This document shows, one piece after another, positions 7,889 through 16,956 of a stretch of 64,000 nucleotides of DNA. The notes below the pieces were generated by a model. The model worked only from the letters and a program-made list of their open reading frames with translations, made no database searches and was not told where the DNA came from. Position numbers and translations under genes: made by a program. Within the stretch, counting starts at the first letter, position 1, and every line of letters starts with the position of its first letter. The stretch comes from Arthrobacter echini (GTDB lineage Bacteria > Actinomycetota > Actinomycetes > Actinomycetales > Micrococcaceae): contig NZ_SSWH01000004.1 in assembly GCF_004803505.1 (NCBI RefSeq), positions 62,001-126,000 on the forward strand, in the 5' to 3' direction.

Positions 7889-9571
7889 ATGGCGGAATTC
7901 ATCTACACAATGACCAAGGCCCGCAAGGCCGTTGGTGACAAAGTCATCCTCGACGACGTCAGCATGTCGTTCTATCCCGGTGCGAAGATCGGCGTGGTCG
8001 GTCCGAACGGTGCCGGTAAGTCCACCATCCTGAAGATCATGGCGGGTATCGACACCCCGTCCAACGGGGAAGCCCGCCTGAGCCCCGGCTACACGGTCGG
8101 GATCCTCCTGCAGGAACCCCCGCTGAACGAGGACAAGACCGTTCTCGGCAACGTGCAGGAGGGCGTCGGGGAGATCTACGGGAAGATCCAGCGGTTCAAC
8201 GAGATCTCCGAGGAGATGGCCGACCCCGACGCCGACTACGACACGCTGCTCGACGAGATGGGGAAGCTGCAGGAGGCCATCGACGCCGCCGATGCCTGGG
8301 ACATCGATTCCCAGCTGGAGCAGGCCATGGATGCGCTGCGCTGCCCGCCCCCCGACGCCGATGTCAGCGTCCTCTCCGGCGGTGAGCGCCGCCGCGTGGC
8401 GCTGTGCAAGCTGCTGCTGCAGAAGCCGGACCTGCTCCTGCTCGACGAGCCCACGAACCACCTCGATGCCGAGAGCGTGCTCTGGCTGGAGCAGCACCTG
8501 AAGTCCTACGCCGGCGCCGTCCTCGCCGTCACCCACGACCGGTACTTCCTGGACCACGTGGCCGAATGGATCGCCGAGGTCGACCGCGGTCACCTGTACC
8601 CGTACGAGGGCAACTACTCGACGTACCTCGAGAAGAAGCGCGCGCGCCTCGAGGTCCAGGGCAAGAAGGACCAGAAGCTCTCCCGCCGCCTGACGGAAGA
8701 GCTCGAGTGGGTGCGCTCCAACGCCAAGGGACGTCAGACCAAGTCCAAGGCGCGCCTGAACCGCTACGAGGAGATGGCCGCGGAGGCTGATCGCACCAGG
8801 AAGCTGGACTTCGAGGAGATCCAGATCCCGCCGGGCCCCAGGCTCGGAAGCCAGGTCATCGAGGCCCGCGATCTGCGCAAGGGCTACGACGACCGCATCC
8901 TCATCGACGGGTTGTCGTTCTCTCTGCCGCGCAACGGCATCGTCGGAGTCATCGGTCCCAACGGCGTGGGCAAGACCACGCTGTTCAAGACCATCGTGGG
9001 TCTGGAGCCCCTCGACGGCGGAGAGCTGCGTATCGGCGACTCCGTGAAGATCTCCTACGTGGACCAGTCCCGCGCCGGTATCGACCCGGACAAGTCGCTG
9101 TGGGAGGTCGTCTCCGAGGGCCACGACTTCATCCAGGTGGGCCAGGTCGAGATGCCGTCCCGTGCCTACGTCTCCGCCTTCGGCTTCAAGGGGCCGGACC
9201 AGCAGAAGAAGGCGGGCGTGCTCTCCGGTGGAGAGCGGAACCGGCTCAACCTGGCCATGACCCTCAAGCAGGGCGGAAATCTGCTGCTGCTCGACGAACC
9301 GACGAACGACCTCGACGTGGAGACACTCTCGAGTCTGGAGAACGCGCTGCTGGAATTCCCGGGCTGCGCCGTCGTCGTCTCGCACGATCGCTGGTTCCTG
9401 GACCGCGTCGCGACGCACATCCTGTCCTGGGAGGGAACGGACGAGGACCCGGCCAACTGGTACTGGTTCGAGGGCAACTTCGACGCCTACGAGCAGAACA
9501 AGATCGAACGCCTCGGCGCCGATGCGGCCAAGCCGCATCGCGTGACGCACCGCCGCCTCACGCGCGACTAG
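7889..9571 (+). CDS. ettA: Energy-dependent translational throttle protein, ABC-F ATPase
   Basis: EttA binds the ribosomal E site and gates the first elongation steps according to the ATP/ADP ratio. The 560-residue protein has two ABC domains and no membrane part. Domain 1 has Walker A GPNGAGKST (about residue 36), signature LSGGERRRVALCKLLL and Walker B LLLLDEPTNHLD. Domain 2 has GPNGVGKTT, LSGGERNRLNLAM and LLLLDEPTNDLD. A charged linker near residues 245-310 corresponds to the P-site-interacting arm. The length is close to the 555 residues of E. coli EttA. The gene ends at a hairpin shared with convergent tesB. Confidence 0.96.
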   Translation: MAEFIYTMTKARKAVGDKVILDDVSMSFYPGAKIGVVGPNGAGKSTILKIMAGIDTPSNGEARLSPGYTVGILLQEPPLNEDKTVLGNVQEGVGEIYGKIQRFNEISEEMADPDADYDTLLDEMGKLQEAIDAADAWDIDSQLEQAMDALRCPPPDADVSVLSGGERRRVALCKLLLQKPDLLLLDEPTNHLDAESVLWLEQHLKSYAGAVLAVTHDRYFLDHVAEWIAEVDRGHLYPYEGNYSTYLEKKRARLEVQGKKDQKLSRRLTEELEWVRSNAKGRQTKSKARLNRYEEMAAEADRTRKLDFEEIQIPPGPRLGSQVIEARDLRKGYDDRILIDGLSFSLPRNGIVGVIGPNGVGKTTLFKTIVGLEPLDGGELRIGDSVKISYVDQSRAGIDPDKSLWEVVSEGHDFIQVGQVEMPSRAYVSAFGFKGPDQQKKAGVLSGGERNRLNLAMTLKQGGNLLLLDEPTNDLDVETLSSLENALLEFPGCAVVVSHDRWFLDRVATHILSWEGTDEDPANWYWFEGNFDAYEQNKIERLGADAAKPHRVTHRRLTRD

Positions 9572-9593
9572 CACAGCGCGTACCCGGCGGAGT

Positions 9594-9627
9594 CGGAGGG
9601 ACACGGCCGCATGGCCGTGCCCCTCCG
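9594..9627. terminator. Bidirectional terminator, ettA / tesB
   Basis: A 14-bp stem with one mismatch (9594-9607 with 9614-9627) and a 6-base loop lies between the convergent stop codons. Confidence 0.75.
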
Positions 9628-9681
9628 TGGTTCTGGGTCGTGGATCAGCGGCTCTGCGCCGGACCCCGGTGCAGTGGGTTG

Positions 9682-10602
9682 TCAGGCCGGGGGAATCCGG
9701 ACCATGCCCTCCTGGGCCACACTCGCCACGAGTTGTCCGCTCCGGTCGTAGATGCGTCCTGCTGCCAGGCCCCTGGCACCCGAGGCGCTGGGCGAGCTCT
9801 GCACGTACAGGAGCCACTCGTCGACCCGCACGGGTCGATGCCACCACATGGCGTGGTCGAGGCTGGCAACACTCATTCCCGGGCTGATCCAGCTGAGGCC
9901 GTGCGGGCGCAGGATCGGCTCCAGGAGCGTGTAGTCGCTCGCGTAGGCCAGGGCTGCGCGGTGCAGCTGGGGATCATCCGGCATCGGCCCGATACTGCGC
10001 ATCCATACGGCGTTGCGCGGCTCGCTGGCACCGGTGTTCGAGGTGTAGAGCGGACTGTCGACATGGCGGATGTCGAACGGACGCTCGAAGGCCCACGCGC
10101 GGGCCACGGGATGGTCGAAGGTACCGAGGATTTCCGCCGTGGTCGGCAGGCTCTCGGGCTCGGGGATGCCGGCCGGCATCCCGTCCTGGTGGGTGATGCC
10201 GTCGTCGGGCTCCTGGAAGGAGGCGATCATCGACAGGATCGATACACCGTTCTGGTAGGCGTGGGTACGGCGCGCGGAGAAGGACCGTCCGTCGCGCAGC
10301 CGCTGCACGCCGAAGGTGATCGGTTGGTGAGAATCGCCGGCACGCAGGAAATACCCATGCATGGAATGCACCTCGCGCGAGGGTTCGACGGTGCGCATGG
10401 CGGCGACGAGTGACTGGGCCAGCACTTGCCCGCCGAAGACGCGTCGACCGGGCTGCCGGGAGGACGCGCCGACGAAGATCTCCTCGTCGGTCTGGGCGCC
10501 GTCGGCGCCGCTGAGGTCGAGGATGTCCAGGAGGTCCGCCGTGGGGTCCCTGCGCGTGCTCGGCTCCGCCTCTGTCTCTGCTGCCGGCGCCTGATCTGCC
10601 AT
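9682..10602 (-). CDS. tesB: Acyl-CoA thioesterase II
   Basis: The enzyme hydrolyses acyl-CoA to free acid and CoA. The 306-residue protein is a double hot-dog fold: the first half carries RRVFGGQVLAQSLVAA and HSMHGYFLRAGD, the second half SLDHAMWWHRPVRVDEWLLY with the Asp of the TesB triad. I start at ATG 10602 because GAGGAG sits about 10 bases upstream; a further in-frame ATG 63 bases upstream is possible. The next gene, divergent, is another thioesterase of the single hot-dog type, but they belong to different families. Confidence 0.92.
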   Translation of the reverse strand: MADQAPAAETEAEPSTRRDPTADLLDILDLSGADGAQTDEEIFVGASSRQPGRRVFGGQVLAQSLVAAMRTVEPSREVHSMHGYFLRAGDSHQPITFGVQRLRDGRSFSARRTHAYQNGVSILSMIASFQEPDDGITHQDGMPAGIPEPESLPTTAEILGTFDHPVARAWAFERPFDIRHVDSPLYTSNTGASEPRNAVWMRSIGPMPDDPQLHRAALAYASDYTLLEPILRPHGLSWISPGMSVASLDHAMWWHRPVRVDEWLLYVQSSPSASGARGLAAGRIYDRSGQLVASVAQEGMVRIPPA

Positions 10603-10758
10603 GGTTCGGAGTCTCCTCGGGGACGGATGGGAGCGGAGCCGTTGCTCCGTGGCCTTCACTGACACTAGACGGCACGCAAGCCGTGCTCAAAACGGGGGCT
10701 CGTGATGCCTCCGCCGACCGTGATACTGCCCGGTGCACCCGGGTCGAGGGGTCTTTGA

Positions 10759-10764
10759 GAGAAT
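10759..10764 (+). promoter_or_regulatory. -10 box of the thioesterase gene, leaderless type
   Basis: GAGAAT, preceded by TGA, ends 6 bases before the ATG at 10771. No Shine-Dalgarno sequence fits in between. Confidence 0.45.
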
Positions 10765-10770
10765 GGGGTC

Positions 10771-11244
10771 ATGTCTTTCGTGCACACCGTTCCCATGCCT
10801 CTGCGCTTCGGCGACGAGGATTCCTACGGCCATGTCAACAATGTCCGGTTCCTGCAGTTCCTCGAGGACGCGCGCGTGATGCTGATGAGCGAGCCCCGCG
10901 ACAGCGGTTCGTTCATGGAGCTGCTCGACGCGGATCACTACACCCTCGTGGCACGCCAGGAGATCGAGTATCTCGCGCCGCTGAATTTCAGCACGACTCC
11001 GGCGGCCGTCGACGTGAGGGTGACATCGGTCGGTGCCTCGAGTTTCGAGATGGGATACGTGGTGCGCGATCGCGTCGGCACCGAGGGGAGCACGACGAGT
11101 GCGATCGCTTCCACCAGCCTGGTGCTGGTCAGCCGGAGCACCGGGCGCCCGGTGCGCATCGCGGACGTCCTGCGGACGATCCTCGACTCCTGGCTCGGTC
11201 CCGCCGTCCTGTTCCGGCGCTCCTGTTCCGGGCGGGATGCGTGA
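10771..11244 (+). CDS. Acyl-CoA thioesterase, 4-hydroxybenzoyl-CoA thioesterase fold
   Basis: This 157-residue single hot-dog protein is of the 4HBT/YbgC type. The motif RFGDEDSYGHVNNVRFLQFLED at residues 11-32 matches the family active-site signature (Asp, then G-H-V-N-N). The LVARQEIEYLAPL strand follows. It probably hydrolyses short or medium acyl-CoA; the substrate is unknown. Its stop codon overlaps the GTG start of the next gene (GTGA), so the two are translationally coupled. From memory, the same pair occurs as Rv2475c-Rv2474c in M. tuberculosis. Confidence 0.85.
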   Translation: MSFVHTVPMPLRFGDEDSYGHVNNVRFLQFLEDARVMLMSEPRDSGSFMELLDADHYTLVARQEIEYLAPLNFSTTPAAVDVRVTSVGASSFEMGYVVRDRVGTEGSTTSAIASTSLVLVSRSTGRPVRIADVLRTILDSWLGPAVLFRRSCSGRDA

Positions 11245-11900
11245 GCGTCGACGAGCTGCGCTTGACCGATGTCGAGACGGTACGTGACTTCCGCACCCTG
11301 GCCGCGCGAGCCCGGGCGGCGGACGACGACGGTGCTGTGCGCCTCGTGGGAACGGGTGGAGTACTCGCCGCCTATGTCCGTGCGCTTGGCCCCACCGTGC
11401 TCGGCGAAGCGGTACCGACGGTGCTCGGGCTGCGGACCATGGCGCTCCAGGACGACGCCGACGTCGATGTCACGGTCCCTCTCGGCGCGATCCTGGACCG
11501 GCTCGCACGGATGCCCGAGGACGGCCTCGTCCTCCCCCTGCCGACCGTGAGCGCCACGGCGGCATGGGCCGGGGTCCTGCCGCCGCGTTCAGGGTGGATC
11601 CATGAGGGAACGGTGGCCGGTGAGGTGCTGGTGGAGGCGGCCCGGGCCGGGATAGCGGAAGTTGCAGGCGTTCTGCCGGAGCGCGCGGGAGCACCGCTGG
11701 TCAGCAGCGCGAGGATCGCGGTCTGGGGGCGGGAGCTCGAGGGCGTTCCCGGGCGCATTCCTGCCGGCGCGGCGTTCGGCGGACTCAGCCTCGGTTTCCT
11801 CGGGACCGGGGCGGAGGCGACAGCTTACAGCAACGGCCGCTGGTCCCGGCTGAGCACCGTCCGCGGCCATGTGCTGGTCCGCGCCGCTGCCGTCCTGTGA
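11241..11900 (+). CDS. Conserved actinobacterial protein of unknown function
   Basis: This 219-residue protein is rich in Ala, Gly, Leu and Val, with no membrane segment, signal peptide or catalytic motif that I recognise. It opens VSVDELRLTDVETVRDFRTL, has a repeated-looking hydrophobic middle (LGLRTMALQ, LPLPTVSATAAWAGVLPP), and closes with a glycine-rich FGGLSLGFLG followed by SRLSTVRGHVLVR. The GTG start overlaps the stop of the thioesterase gene by 4 bases. The conserved pairing suggests work on the same acyl substrates or on regulation of the thioesterase; this is inference only. Confidence 0.7.
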   Translation: MSVDELRLTDVETVRDFRTLAARARAADDDGAVRLVGTGGVLAAYVRALGPTVLGEAVPTVLGLRTMALQDDADVDVTVPLGAILDRLARMPEDGLVLPLPTVSATAAWAGVLPPRSGWIHEGTVAGEVLVEAARAGIAEVAGVLPERAGAPLVSSARIAVWGRELEGVPGRIPAGAAFGGLSLGFLGTGAEATAYSNGRWSRLSTVRGHVLVRAAAVL

Positions 11901-11946
11901 CGCGGGAAGGAACGCGAGCCCGGATGCAGGCAGGCTCTCCGGCGGT

Positions 11947-12426
11947 TCAGTCCGCGGCGTTCACCATCGAATGGGCTGCCCGCTCCAGGTAGTCCCACAG
12001 TGTCGCCTCGTGCAGGGGGGCCATTCCGAGGGCGTCGACGGCGGCGCGCATGTGCTGCAGCCAGTGGTCCCGCGCCTGGGGTGTGACGCGGAACGGCAGG
12101 TGCCGCATGCGCAGGCGGGGGTGGCCACGCTGTTCACCGTAGGTCTTCGGCCCGCCCCAGTACTGTTCGAGGAAGAGCAGCAGGCGTTGCTTCGCGGGTG
12201 CCAGGTCCTCCTCCGGATACATGGGCCGCAGCACCTCGTCCTGGGCCACGCCGTCGTAGAAGGCGTCCACGAGCCTCACGAAGACCTCGTGGCCGCCCAC
12301 GGCCTCGTAGAAGTTGTCGGTGTACTGGGGCTGGGTGAACTGGCGACCGGCGGCCGCCAGTCGTTCGACCGGCAGCGCCGTCCGGTCACCGGGGTTCTCC
12401 GCAGCCGAAGGATTCTGAGTGCTCAT
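11947..12426 (-). CDS. glbO: Group II truncated haemoglobin (trHbO)
   Basis: This 159-residue haem protein of the 2-over-2 globin fold is linked in actinobacteria to oxygen binding and redox protection. Group II hallmarks are plain: [38 protein letters not shown], the conserved Trp in [10 protein letters not shown], and [10 protein letters not shown], which carries the proximal histidine. The first about 30 residues are a non-globin extension. The start overlaps the stop of the mscS-type gene by 4 bases (ATGA), so globin translation should depend on the channel gene. Confidence 0.95.
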   Translation of the reverse strand: MSTQNPSAAENPGDRTALPVERLAAAGRQFTQPQYTDNFYEAVGGHEVFVRLVDAFYDGVAQDEVLRPMYPEEDLAPAKQRLLLFLEQYWGGPKTYGEQRGHPRLRMRHLPFRVTPQARDHWLQHMRAAVDALGMAPLHEATLWDYLERAAHSMVNAAD

Positions 12427-13061
12427 GCCTGGCCTTCCGCGGCCGACGAGGTCGTGCCGACTGGAGCGTCCGGACTCTCCGGCGCCACGTAACTGCCCTG
12501 CGATCTGTTGCCCACCTTGGCGATGTCACCGTTGCGGATGTACCAGACGGCGCCATCGGCATCGACCAGCCGGGTGATGCGCAGACCCAGTGACTCCACG
12601 ACGCCGACGGTCTCGCCGACCTCGATGGTGTCGCCGATGCCGTACTGGTCCTCGATCGTGATGAAGAACCCGAGGAAGGCGTCACGGATGACCTCGCGGG
12701 CGCCGAAGCCGATCGCGATCCCGACGATGCCGACACTGGCGAGAATGGGCCCGATCACGAACCCCAGCGTGTCGATCGCCATCAGGACCGCCACGGTGGC
12801 GATGGTCCCGGCGGCGATACTCGAGAGCAGGCCGCCGATCGTCTGCGCGCGCTGCACACGCCGGGCGCTGTCGAACGGGCGGAACACCGGTTGGGCCCAT
12901 GCCAGGTGCGCCTTCTTGAAGACCGTGTCCCCGTTCTGCACGCGCCTGACCGCGCGGGCGATCAGTGCGCGGATCACGAGCCACAGGAGCAGCGCACACA
13001 CCAGGATGATCAGGGCACCGATGATCCGGCCGCCGTAGCCGAGGGAGGGGAAGAAGGTCAT
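12423..13061 (-). CDS. Small-conductance mechanosensitive channel, MscS family
   Basis: This 212-residue compact MscS-type channel opens under membrane tension to release solutes. Hydrophobic helices lie at about residues 5-35, 70-95 and 95-120. The last is the pore helix, with the typical small-residue pattern [23 protein letters not shown]. The beta domain follows ([23 protein letters not shown]), but the large C-terminal cage of E. coli MscS is mostly missing. The start is uncertain: ATG at 13061, or a GTG 15 bases upstream; neither has a clear SD. Confidence 0.88.
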   Translation of the reverse strand: MTFFPSLGYGGRIIGALIILVCALLLWLVIRALIARAVRRVQNGDTVFKKAHLAWAQPVFRPFDSARRVQRAQTIGGLLSSIAAGTIATVAVLMAIDTLGFVIGPILASVGIVGIAIGFGAREVIRDAFLGFFITIEDQYGIGDTIEVGETVGVVESLGLRITRLVDADGAVWYIRNGDIAKVGNRSQGSYVAPESPDAPVGTTSSAAEGQA

Positions 13062-13211
13062 TGCAGTCACTTTCACACAATCATTCCCGACCGGGCATCG
13101 GAGGTTGTCCGCGCACGGTCTGGAGCGTCTCGGGTGCAGGGTGTTCCTCAAGGCTACCGCGGGGATCATGCCCGCCTGCCGCGAGGGTGGCTCGCGTCCG
13201 GGTGCACGACG

Positions 13212-13709
13212 TCAGTGGGAGGACACCTCGCCGATTGCGGGTCCGGAGGAGGAGGGTTCGTGCTGCACGGGGAAGTTCACGGATCTCGCGATGAAGCACA
13301 GACTGTTCGCTTCCGCGTGCAAACGGTCGGCCAGGGAGGACTGAGCCGGATCCTCCAGTTCCACCTGCGGGTGCAGGACGACGCCGGTGAACTCGCCACT
13401 GCCGTCGGCATGCAGGCGCAGGGTACCGGTTGCCGTGTCCCGGTAGCCCGTGACCACGACGCCGGCCCTCACCGCGACATGCAGATAGGACAGCATATGG
13501 CACTGCGCGAGGGCTGCCAGGAGCAACTGTTCGGGGTTCCAGCGGTCCCGTGAGCCGTGGAAGGTGGGATCCGCGGTGCCCAGGAGCACACCGGCGCCCT
13601 GGACCTCCACCTCATGATCACGACTGTAGGTGCGATACCCCGATGTGCCGGAGCCCTGGTTGCCGGTCCAGCGGAGCTCAGCCGTGTAGTGGTGTTCCGC
13701 GAGTCCCAT
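13212..13709 (-). CDS. OsmC family peroxiredoxin-like protein
   Basis: This 165-residue protein of the OsmC/Ohr superfamily consists of thiol peroxidases that detoxify hydroperoxides. The two family cysteines are present: one in LLLAALAQCHMLSYLHVAV, the other in LHAEANSLCFIARSVNFPV. The N-terminal HYTAELRWTGNQGSGT strand is typical of the OsmC subgroup rather than Ohr. I start at ATG 13709 (MGLAEHHYTAELRW); the frame is open upstream but overlaps pepN. It lies only 14 bases from the pepN stop on the same strand. Confidence 0.87.
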   Translation of the reverse strand: MGLAEHHYTAELRWTGNQGSGTSGYRTYSRDHEVEVQGAGVLLGTADPTFHGSRDRWNPEQLLLAALAQCHMLSYLHVAVRAGVVVTGYRDTATGTLRLHADGSGEFTGVVLHPQVELEDPAQSSLADRLHAEANSLCFIARSVNFPVQHEPSSSGPAIGEVSSH

Positions 13710-13723
13710 GATGTGATCCGCTG

Positions 13724-16279
13724 CTATCCGTCGACGGCCTGGGCCCGGAGCGCCCGCTCCACGCCGTCGCGGCTCTCGAGCACCAGTCGGCGCAGGGACG
13801 AGGACTCGGGATCGAGACCGGCCAGGAAGGCATCCGTGGCGTCGAGTGTCGCCTGCTCGGTCAGGAGTGAGGGATACAGCCCGACGACGATCTGCTGGGC
13901 GATCTCGTGTGTCCGGGAGGACCAGACGCCCTCGATCGACGTGAAGTACCGCTCGACGAACGGAGTGAGCAGGGACCGGTCGTGGACGCGCGTGAAGCCG
14001 GCGATCATGGAGCGTTGCACCGCGTTCGGCAGATCCGCGGAATCGACGAGCGCACTCCACGCGGCCTCCTTCGCCTCCGCCATTGGTACCGCTGCCCGTG
14101 CCCCTGCTGCGGCGAGCTGCCCCGTCGCCGTGGAGTCCTGCACCAGTTCGGCGGCGATCTCGCTCTCCGTGAAGCGGCCTCCGACGACGAGACCGGTGAG
14201 CAGCTCCCACCGCAGATCCTGGTCGATGGTCAGTCCGGCAGGAACACGCTCACCATTCAGCATCGCCTCGAGCGTGTCGAGCTGCCCTTCCGTACGCGCA
14301 TGGTCGGCGAAGGCCTTCGTGAACTGGAGTTGTGCATCGGAGCCGGCGGGTGCCGCCAGGGCGAGCTCCAGCAGACTGTCCGCTGCCGCATCACCCAGGG
14401 CACCGCGGTCCTGCGGCCTCACGTAGAACGCCAGGGCCGAGGCGAGCTGACGCAGCAGCACGAGCACGACGGAGGAATCTGACTCGGCGCCGATGTTCCG
14501 TAGGACCAGTTCCAGGTACTCGCGAGCAGGACTCTCGCCGTCGCGGGTGGCATCCCAGGCCGAGGCGAGGACGAGGGTGCGGGGGAGGGAGTCGCGGAAG
14601 TCCCTCACGTGCTGCACGGACGTGCGCAGGCTGGCGGGGTCGAGCCTGATCTTCGCGTACGTGAGGTCGTCGTCGTTGAGCAACACCAGGGCCGGCTGCT
14701 GCCGGCCGATCAGCTCCGGCACGTCCGTGCGCTCGCCGTCGACGTCGAGCTCCACGCGGTGCACGCGGACCAGGGCGCCGCCGTCGTCGTGGTCGTAGAG
14801 GCCGACCGCGAGGCGGTGCGGGCGCAGGGTCGGGAATGCCTCGACGGCACCCTGCAGGATCGCGAAGGAGGTGATGCGCCCGTCATCGTCGGTCGTGAGG
14901 TCCGGGCGCAGGGTGTTCACGCCGGCCGTCTCGAGCCAGAGGGCCGACCACGCCTTCAGATCGCGGCCGCTGGCTGCTTCCAGCTCGGTCAGGAGATCGA
15001 CGAGCTCGGTGTTCTTCCCGGCGTGCTCGGCGAAGTACCGGCGGACTCCGGCCATGAACTCCTCCTGGCCCACCCAGGCGACCAGTTGCTTGAGCACCGA
15101 CGCGCCCTTGGCGTAGGTGATGCCGTCGAAGTTGACCTGGACGTCCTCGAGATCGTCGATCCGCGCCACGATGGGGTGGGTCGAGGGGAGCTGGTCCTGA
15201 CGGTAGGCCCAGCCCTTCTCGAGCATCGTGAACGTGGTCCACGCCTGTTCGAACTCGGTCGCCTCCGCAGCCGCGAGGGTCGACATGTACTCGGCGAACG
15301 ACTCGTTCAGCCACAGGTCGTTCCACCAGCGCATGGTCACGAGGTCCCCGAACCACATGTGGGCGAGCTCGTGGAGGATCGTGATGGCGCGGCGCTCGAC
15401 CGTGGCGTCCGGGACACGCGAGCGGAAGACATAGGTCTCCACGAGAGTGACGGCCCCGGCGTTCTCCATCGCACCGGCGTTGAACTCGGGAACGAACAGC
15501 TGGTCGTACTTCTCGAAGGGGTAGGGCGTGCCGAACTGCTCCTCGTAGAAGGCGAAGCCCTGGCGCGTGAGCTCGAAGATGTTCTCCGCGTCCAGGTACT
15601 GCATGAGCGACTTCCGGGCGAAGACGCCGAGCGGGATGGTCCGGCCCGACGAGCTCGTCAGCTCGCTGCGGACACTCTGGTAGGGACCGGCGACGAGCGC
15701 GGTCACGTAGGAGGAGATCACGGGCGTGGGCGCGAAGGACCAGGTGGAGCCCGCCGCTGCGTCGGGACCGGCAGGGACAGGGTCGGGCGTGGCGCTGTTG
15801 GAGATGACGTCCCAGTGGGAGGGGGCGGTGACCGAGAACCGGAAGGTCGCTTTCAGGTCGGGCTGTTCGAAGACCGCGAAGACGCGGCGGGAATCAGGGA
15901 CCTCGAACTGGGTGTAGAGGTACACCTCGTCGTCCACGGGATCGACGAAACGGTGCAGTCCCTCTCCGGTGTTCATGTAAGGCATGTCGGCGTCGACCAC
16001 GAGGGTGTTGGTCGCGGCCAGCGTCGGCAGCTGGATGCGTACCCCGTCGCTGACGTCGTCGGGCTCCAGCACCACCCCGTTCAGTTCGACGCGGTGCAGC
16101 GTCTGCGTCACGGCGTCGATGAACGTCGAGGCGCCCTGCTCGGCGTCGAAGCGGATCACGGTGGTCGACCGGAACAGCCGATCGCCGCGGGTCAGATCGA
16201 GCGTGATGTCGTAGGAGTGGACGGTGAGCAGATCGGCGCGCGCTCGTGCTTCGTCGCGCGTCAGGTTCAAACCGGGCAA
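13724..16279 (-). CDS. pepN: Aminopeptidase N, M1 zinc metallopeptidase
   Basis: This enzyme removes N-terminal residues from peptides in the cytoplasm. The 851-residue protein has the substrate-anchoring GAMENAGAVTL motif and the zinc site HELAHMWFGDLV with the downstream Glu in LWLNESFAEY. The C-terminal 400 residues form the ERAP1-like helical domain. The start is a TTG at 16279: GGAGG sits 6 bases upstream, and LPGLNLTRDEARARA matches the usual actinobacterial N-terminus MPG-x-NLTR. The longer upstream frame would run into the rpiB promoter. It is divergent from rpiB. Confidence 0.95.
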   Translation of the reverse strand: MPGLNLTRDEARARADLLTVHSYDITLDLTRGDRLFRSTTVIRFDAEQGASTFIDAVTQTLHRVELNGVVLEPDDVSDGVRIQLPTLAATNTLVVDADMPYMNTGEGLHRFVDPVDDEVYLYTQFEVPDSRRVFAVFEQPDLKATFRFSVTAPSHWDVISNSATPDPVPAGPDAAAGSTWSFAPTPVISSYVTALVAGPYQSVRSELTSSSGRTIPLGVFARKSLMQYLDAENIFELTRQGFAFYEEQFGTPYPFEKYDQLFVPEFNAGAMENAGAVTLVETYVFRSRVPDATVERRAITILHELAHMWFGDLVTMRWWNDLWLNESFAEYMSTLAAAEATEFEQAWTTFTMLEKGWAYRQDQLPSTHPIVARIDDLEDVQVNFDGITYAKGASVLKQLVAWVGQEEFMAGVRRYFAEHAGKNTELVDLLTELEAASGRDLKAWSALWLETAGVNTLRPDLTTDDDGRITSFAILQGAVEAFPTLRPHRLAVGLYDHDDGGALVRVHRVELDVDGERTDVPELIGRQQPALVLLNDDDLTYAKIRLDPASLRTSVQHVRDFRDSLPRTLVLASAWDATRDGESPAREYLELVLRNIGAESDSSVVLVLLRQLASALAFYVRPQDRGALGDAAADSLLELALAAPAGSDAQLQFTKAFADHARTEGQLDTLEAMLNGERVPAGLTIDQDLRWELLTGLVVGGRFTESEIAAELVQDSTATGQLAAAGARAAVPMAEAKEAAWSALVDSADLPNAVQRSMIAGFTRVHDRSLLTPFVERYFTSIEGVWSSRTHEIAQQIVVGLYPSLLTEQATLDATDAFLAGLDPESSSLRRLVLESRDGVERALRAQAVDG

Positions 16280-16485
16280 GGATCGCCTCCAGGGTCGGCA
16301 GGGGTAATCGCGGGTGTGATCGTGCCCACGCGGTGCTTCGTATTCTGCCACTGTGGCATGCGTGCAGCATATCGATCCGACCGAGTGCCGACTACGCTGG
16401 GAAGGTCCGTCCGGACCCGGGGGACCCTCTGAGCCCGTCGCGGGCCACGCCGGCGAGATTCCCAGGAAGACAAGGAACCCACAGT

Positions 16486-16956
16486 ATGCGCGTCCACCTC
16501 GCAACAGACCACGCCGGTATGGAACTGAGCGCCAATCTGCTCTCGCACCTGACCGCGGCCGGGCACGACGTCGTGGATCACGGTCCGTCGTCCTTCGATC
16601 CCGAGGACGACTACCCCTCGTTCTGCATCAACGCGGCCGAAGCCGTGGTGGCAGACCGCGCGGCCGGTGTCGACGCTCTGGGGATCGTGCTCGGTGGCTC
16701 CGGCAATGGCGAGCAGATCGCGGCGAACAAGGTGCACGGGGCTCGCGCGGCTCTCGCGTGGAATCTGGATACCGCGCGGCTGGCCCGGCAGCACAACGAC
16801 GCCAATCTCGTCGCCGTCGGCGGCCGCCAGCACTCCGTGCAGGAGGCGACGGAGATCATCGACGCCTTTCTCACCGAGCCGTTCAGCGGTGCCGAACGGC
16901 ACAGCCGCCGGATCGCGCAGATCGCCCACTTCGAGGAAACCGGAAGCGTTGCCTGA
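16486..16956 (+). CDS. rpiB: Ribose-5-phosphate isomerase B
   Basis: The enzyme interconverts ribulose-5-phosphate and ribose-5-phosphate in the non-oxidative pentose phosphate pathway. The 156-residue protein shows the phosphate-binding ATDHAG at residues 6-11 and the active-site loop GIVLGGSGNGEQIAANKV. This loop carries Glu where E. coli RpiB has the catalytic Cys (C-G-T-G), the variant known from M. tuberculosis RpiB. An AAGGAA SD precedes the ATG at 16486. The stop codon lies inside the start of the downstream nei-type gene. Confidence 0.94.
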   Translation: MRVHLATDHAGMELSANLLSHLTAAGHDVVDHGPSSFDPEDDYPSFCINAAEAVVADRAAGVDALGIVLGGSGNGEQIAANKVHGARAALAWNLDTARLARQHNDANLVAVGGRQHSVQEATEIIDAFLTEPFSGAERHSRRIAQIAHFEETGSVA

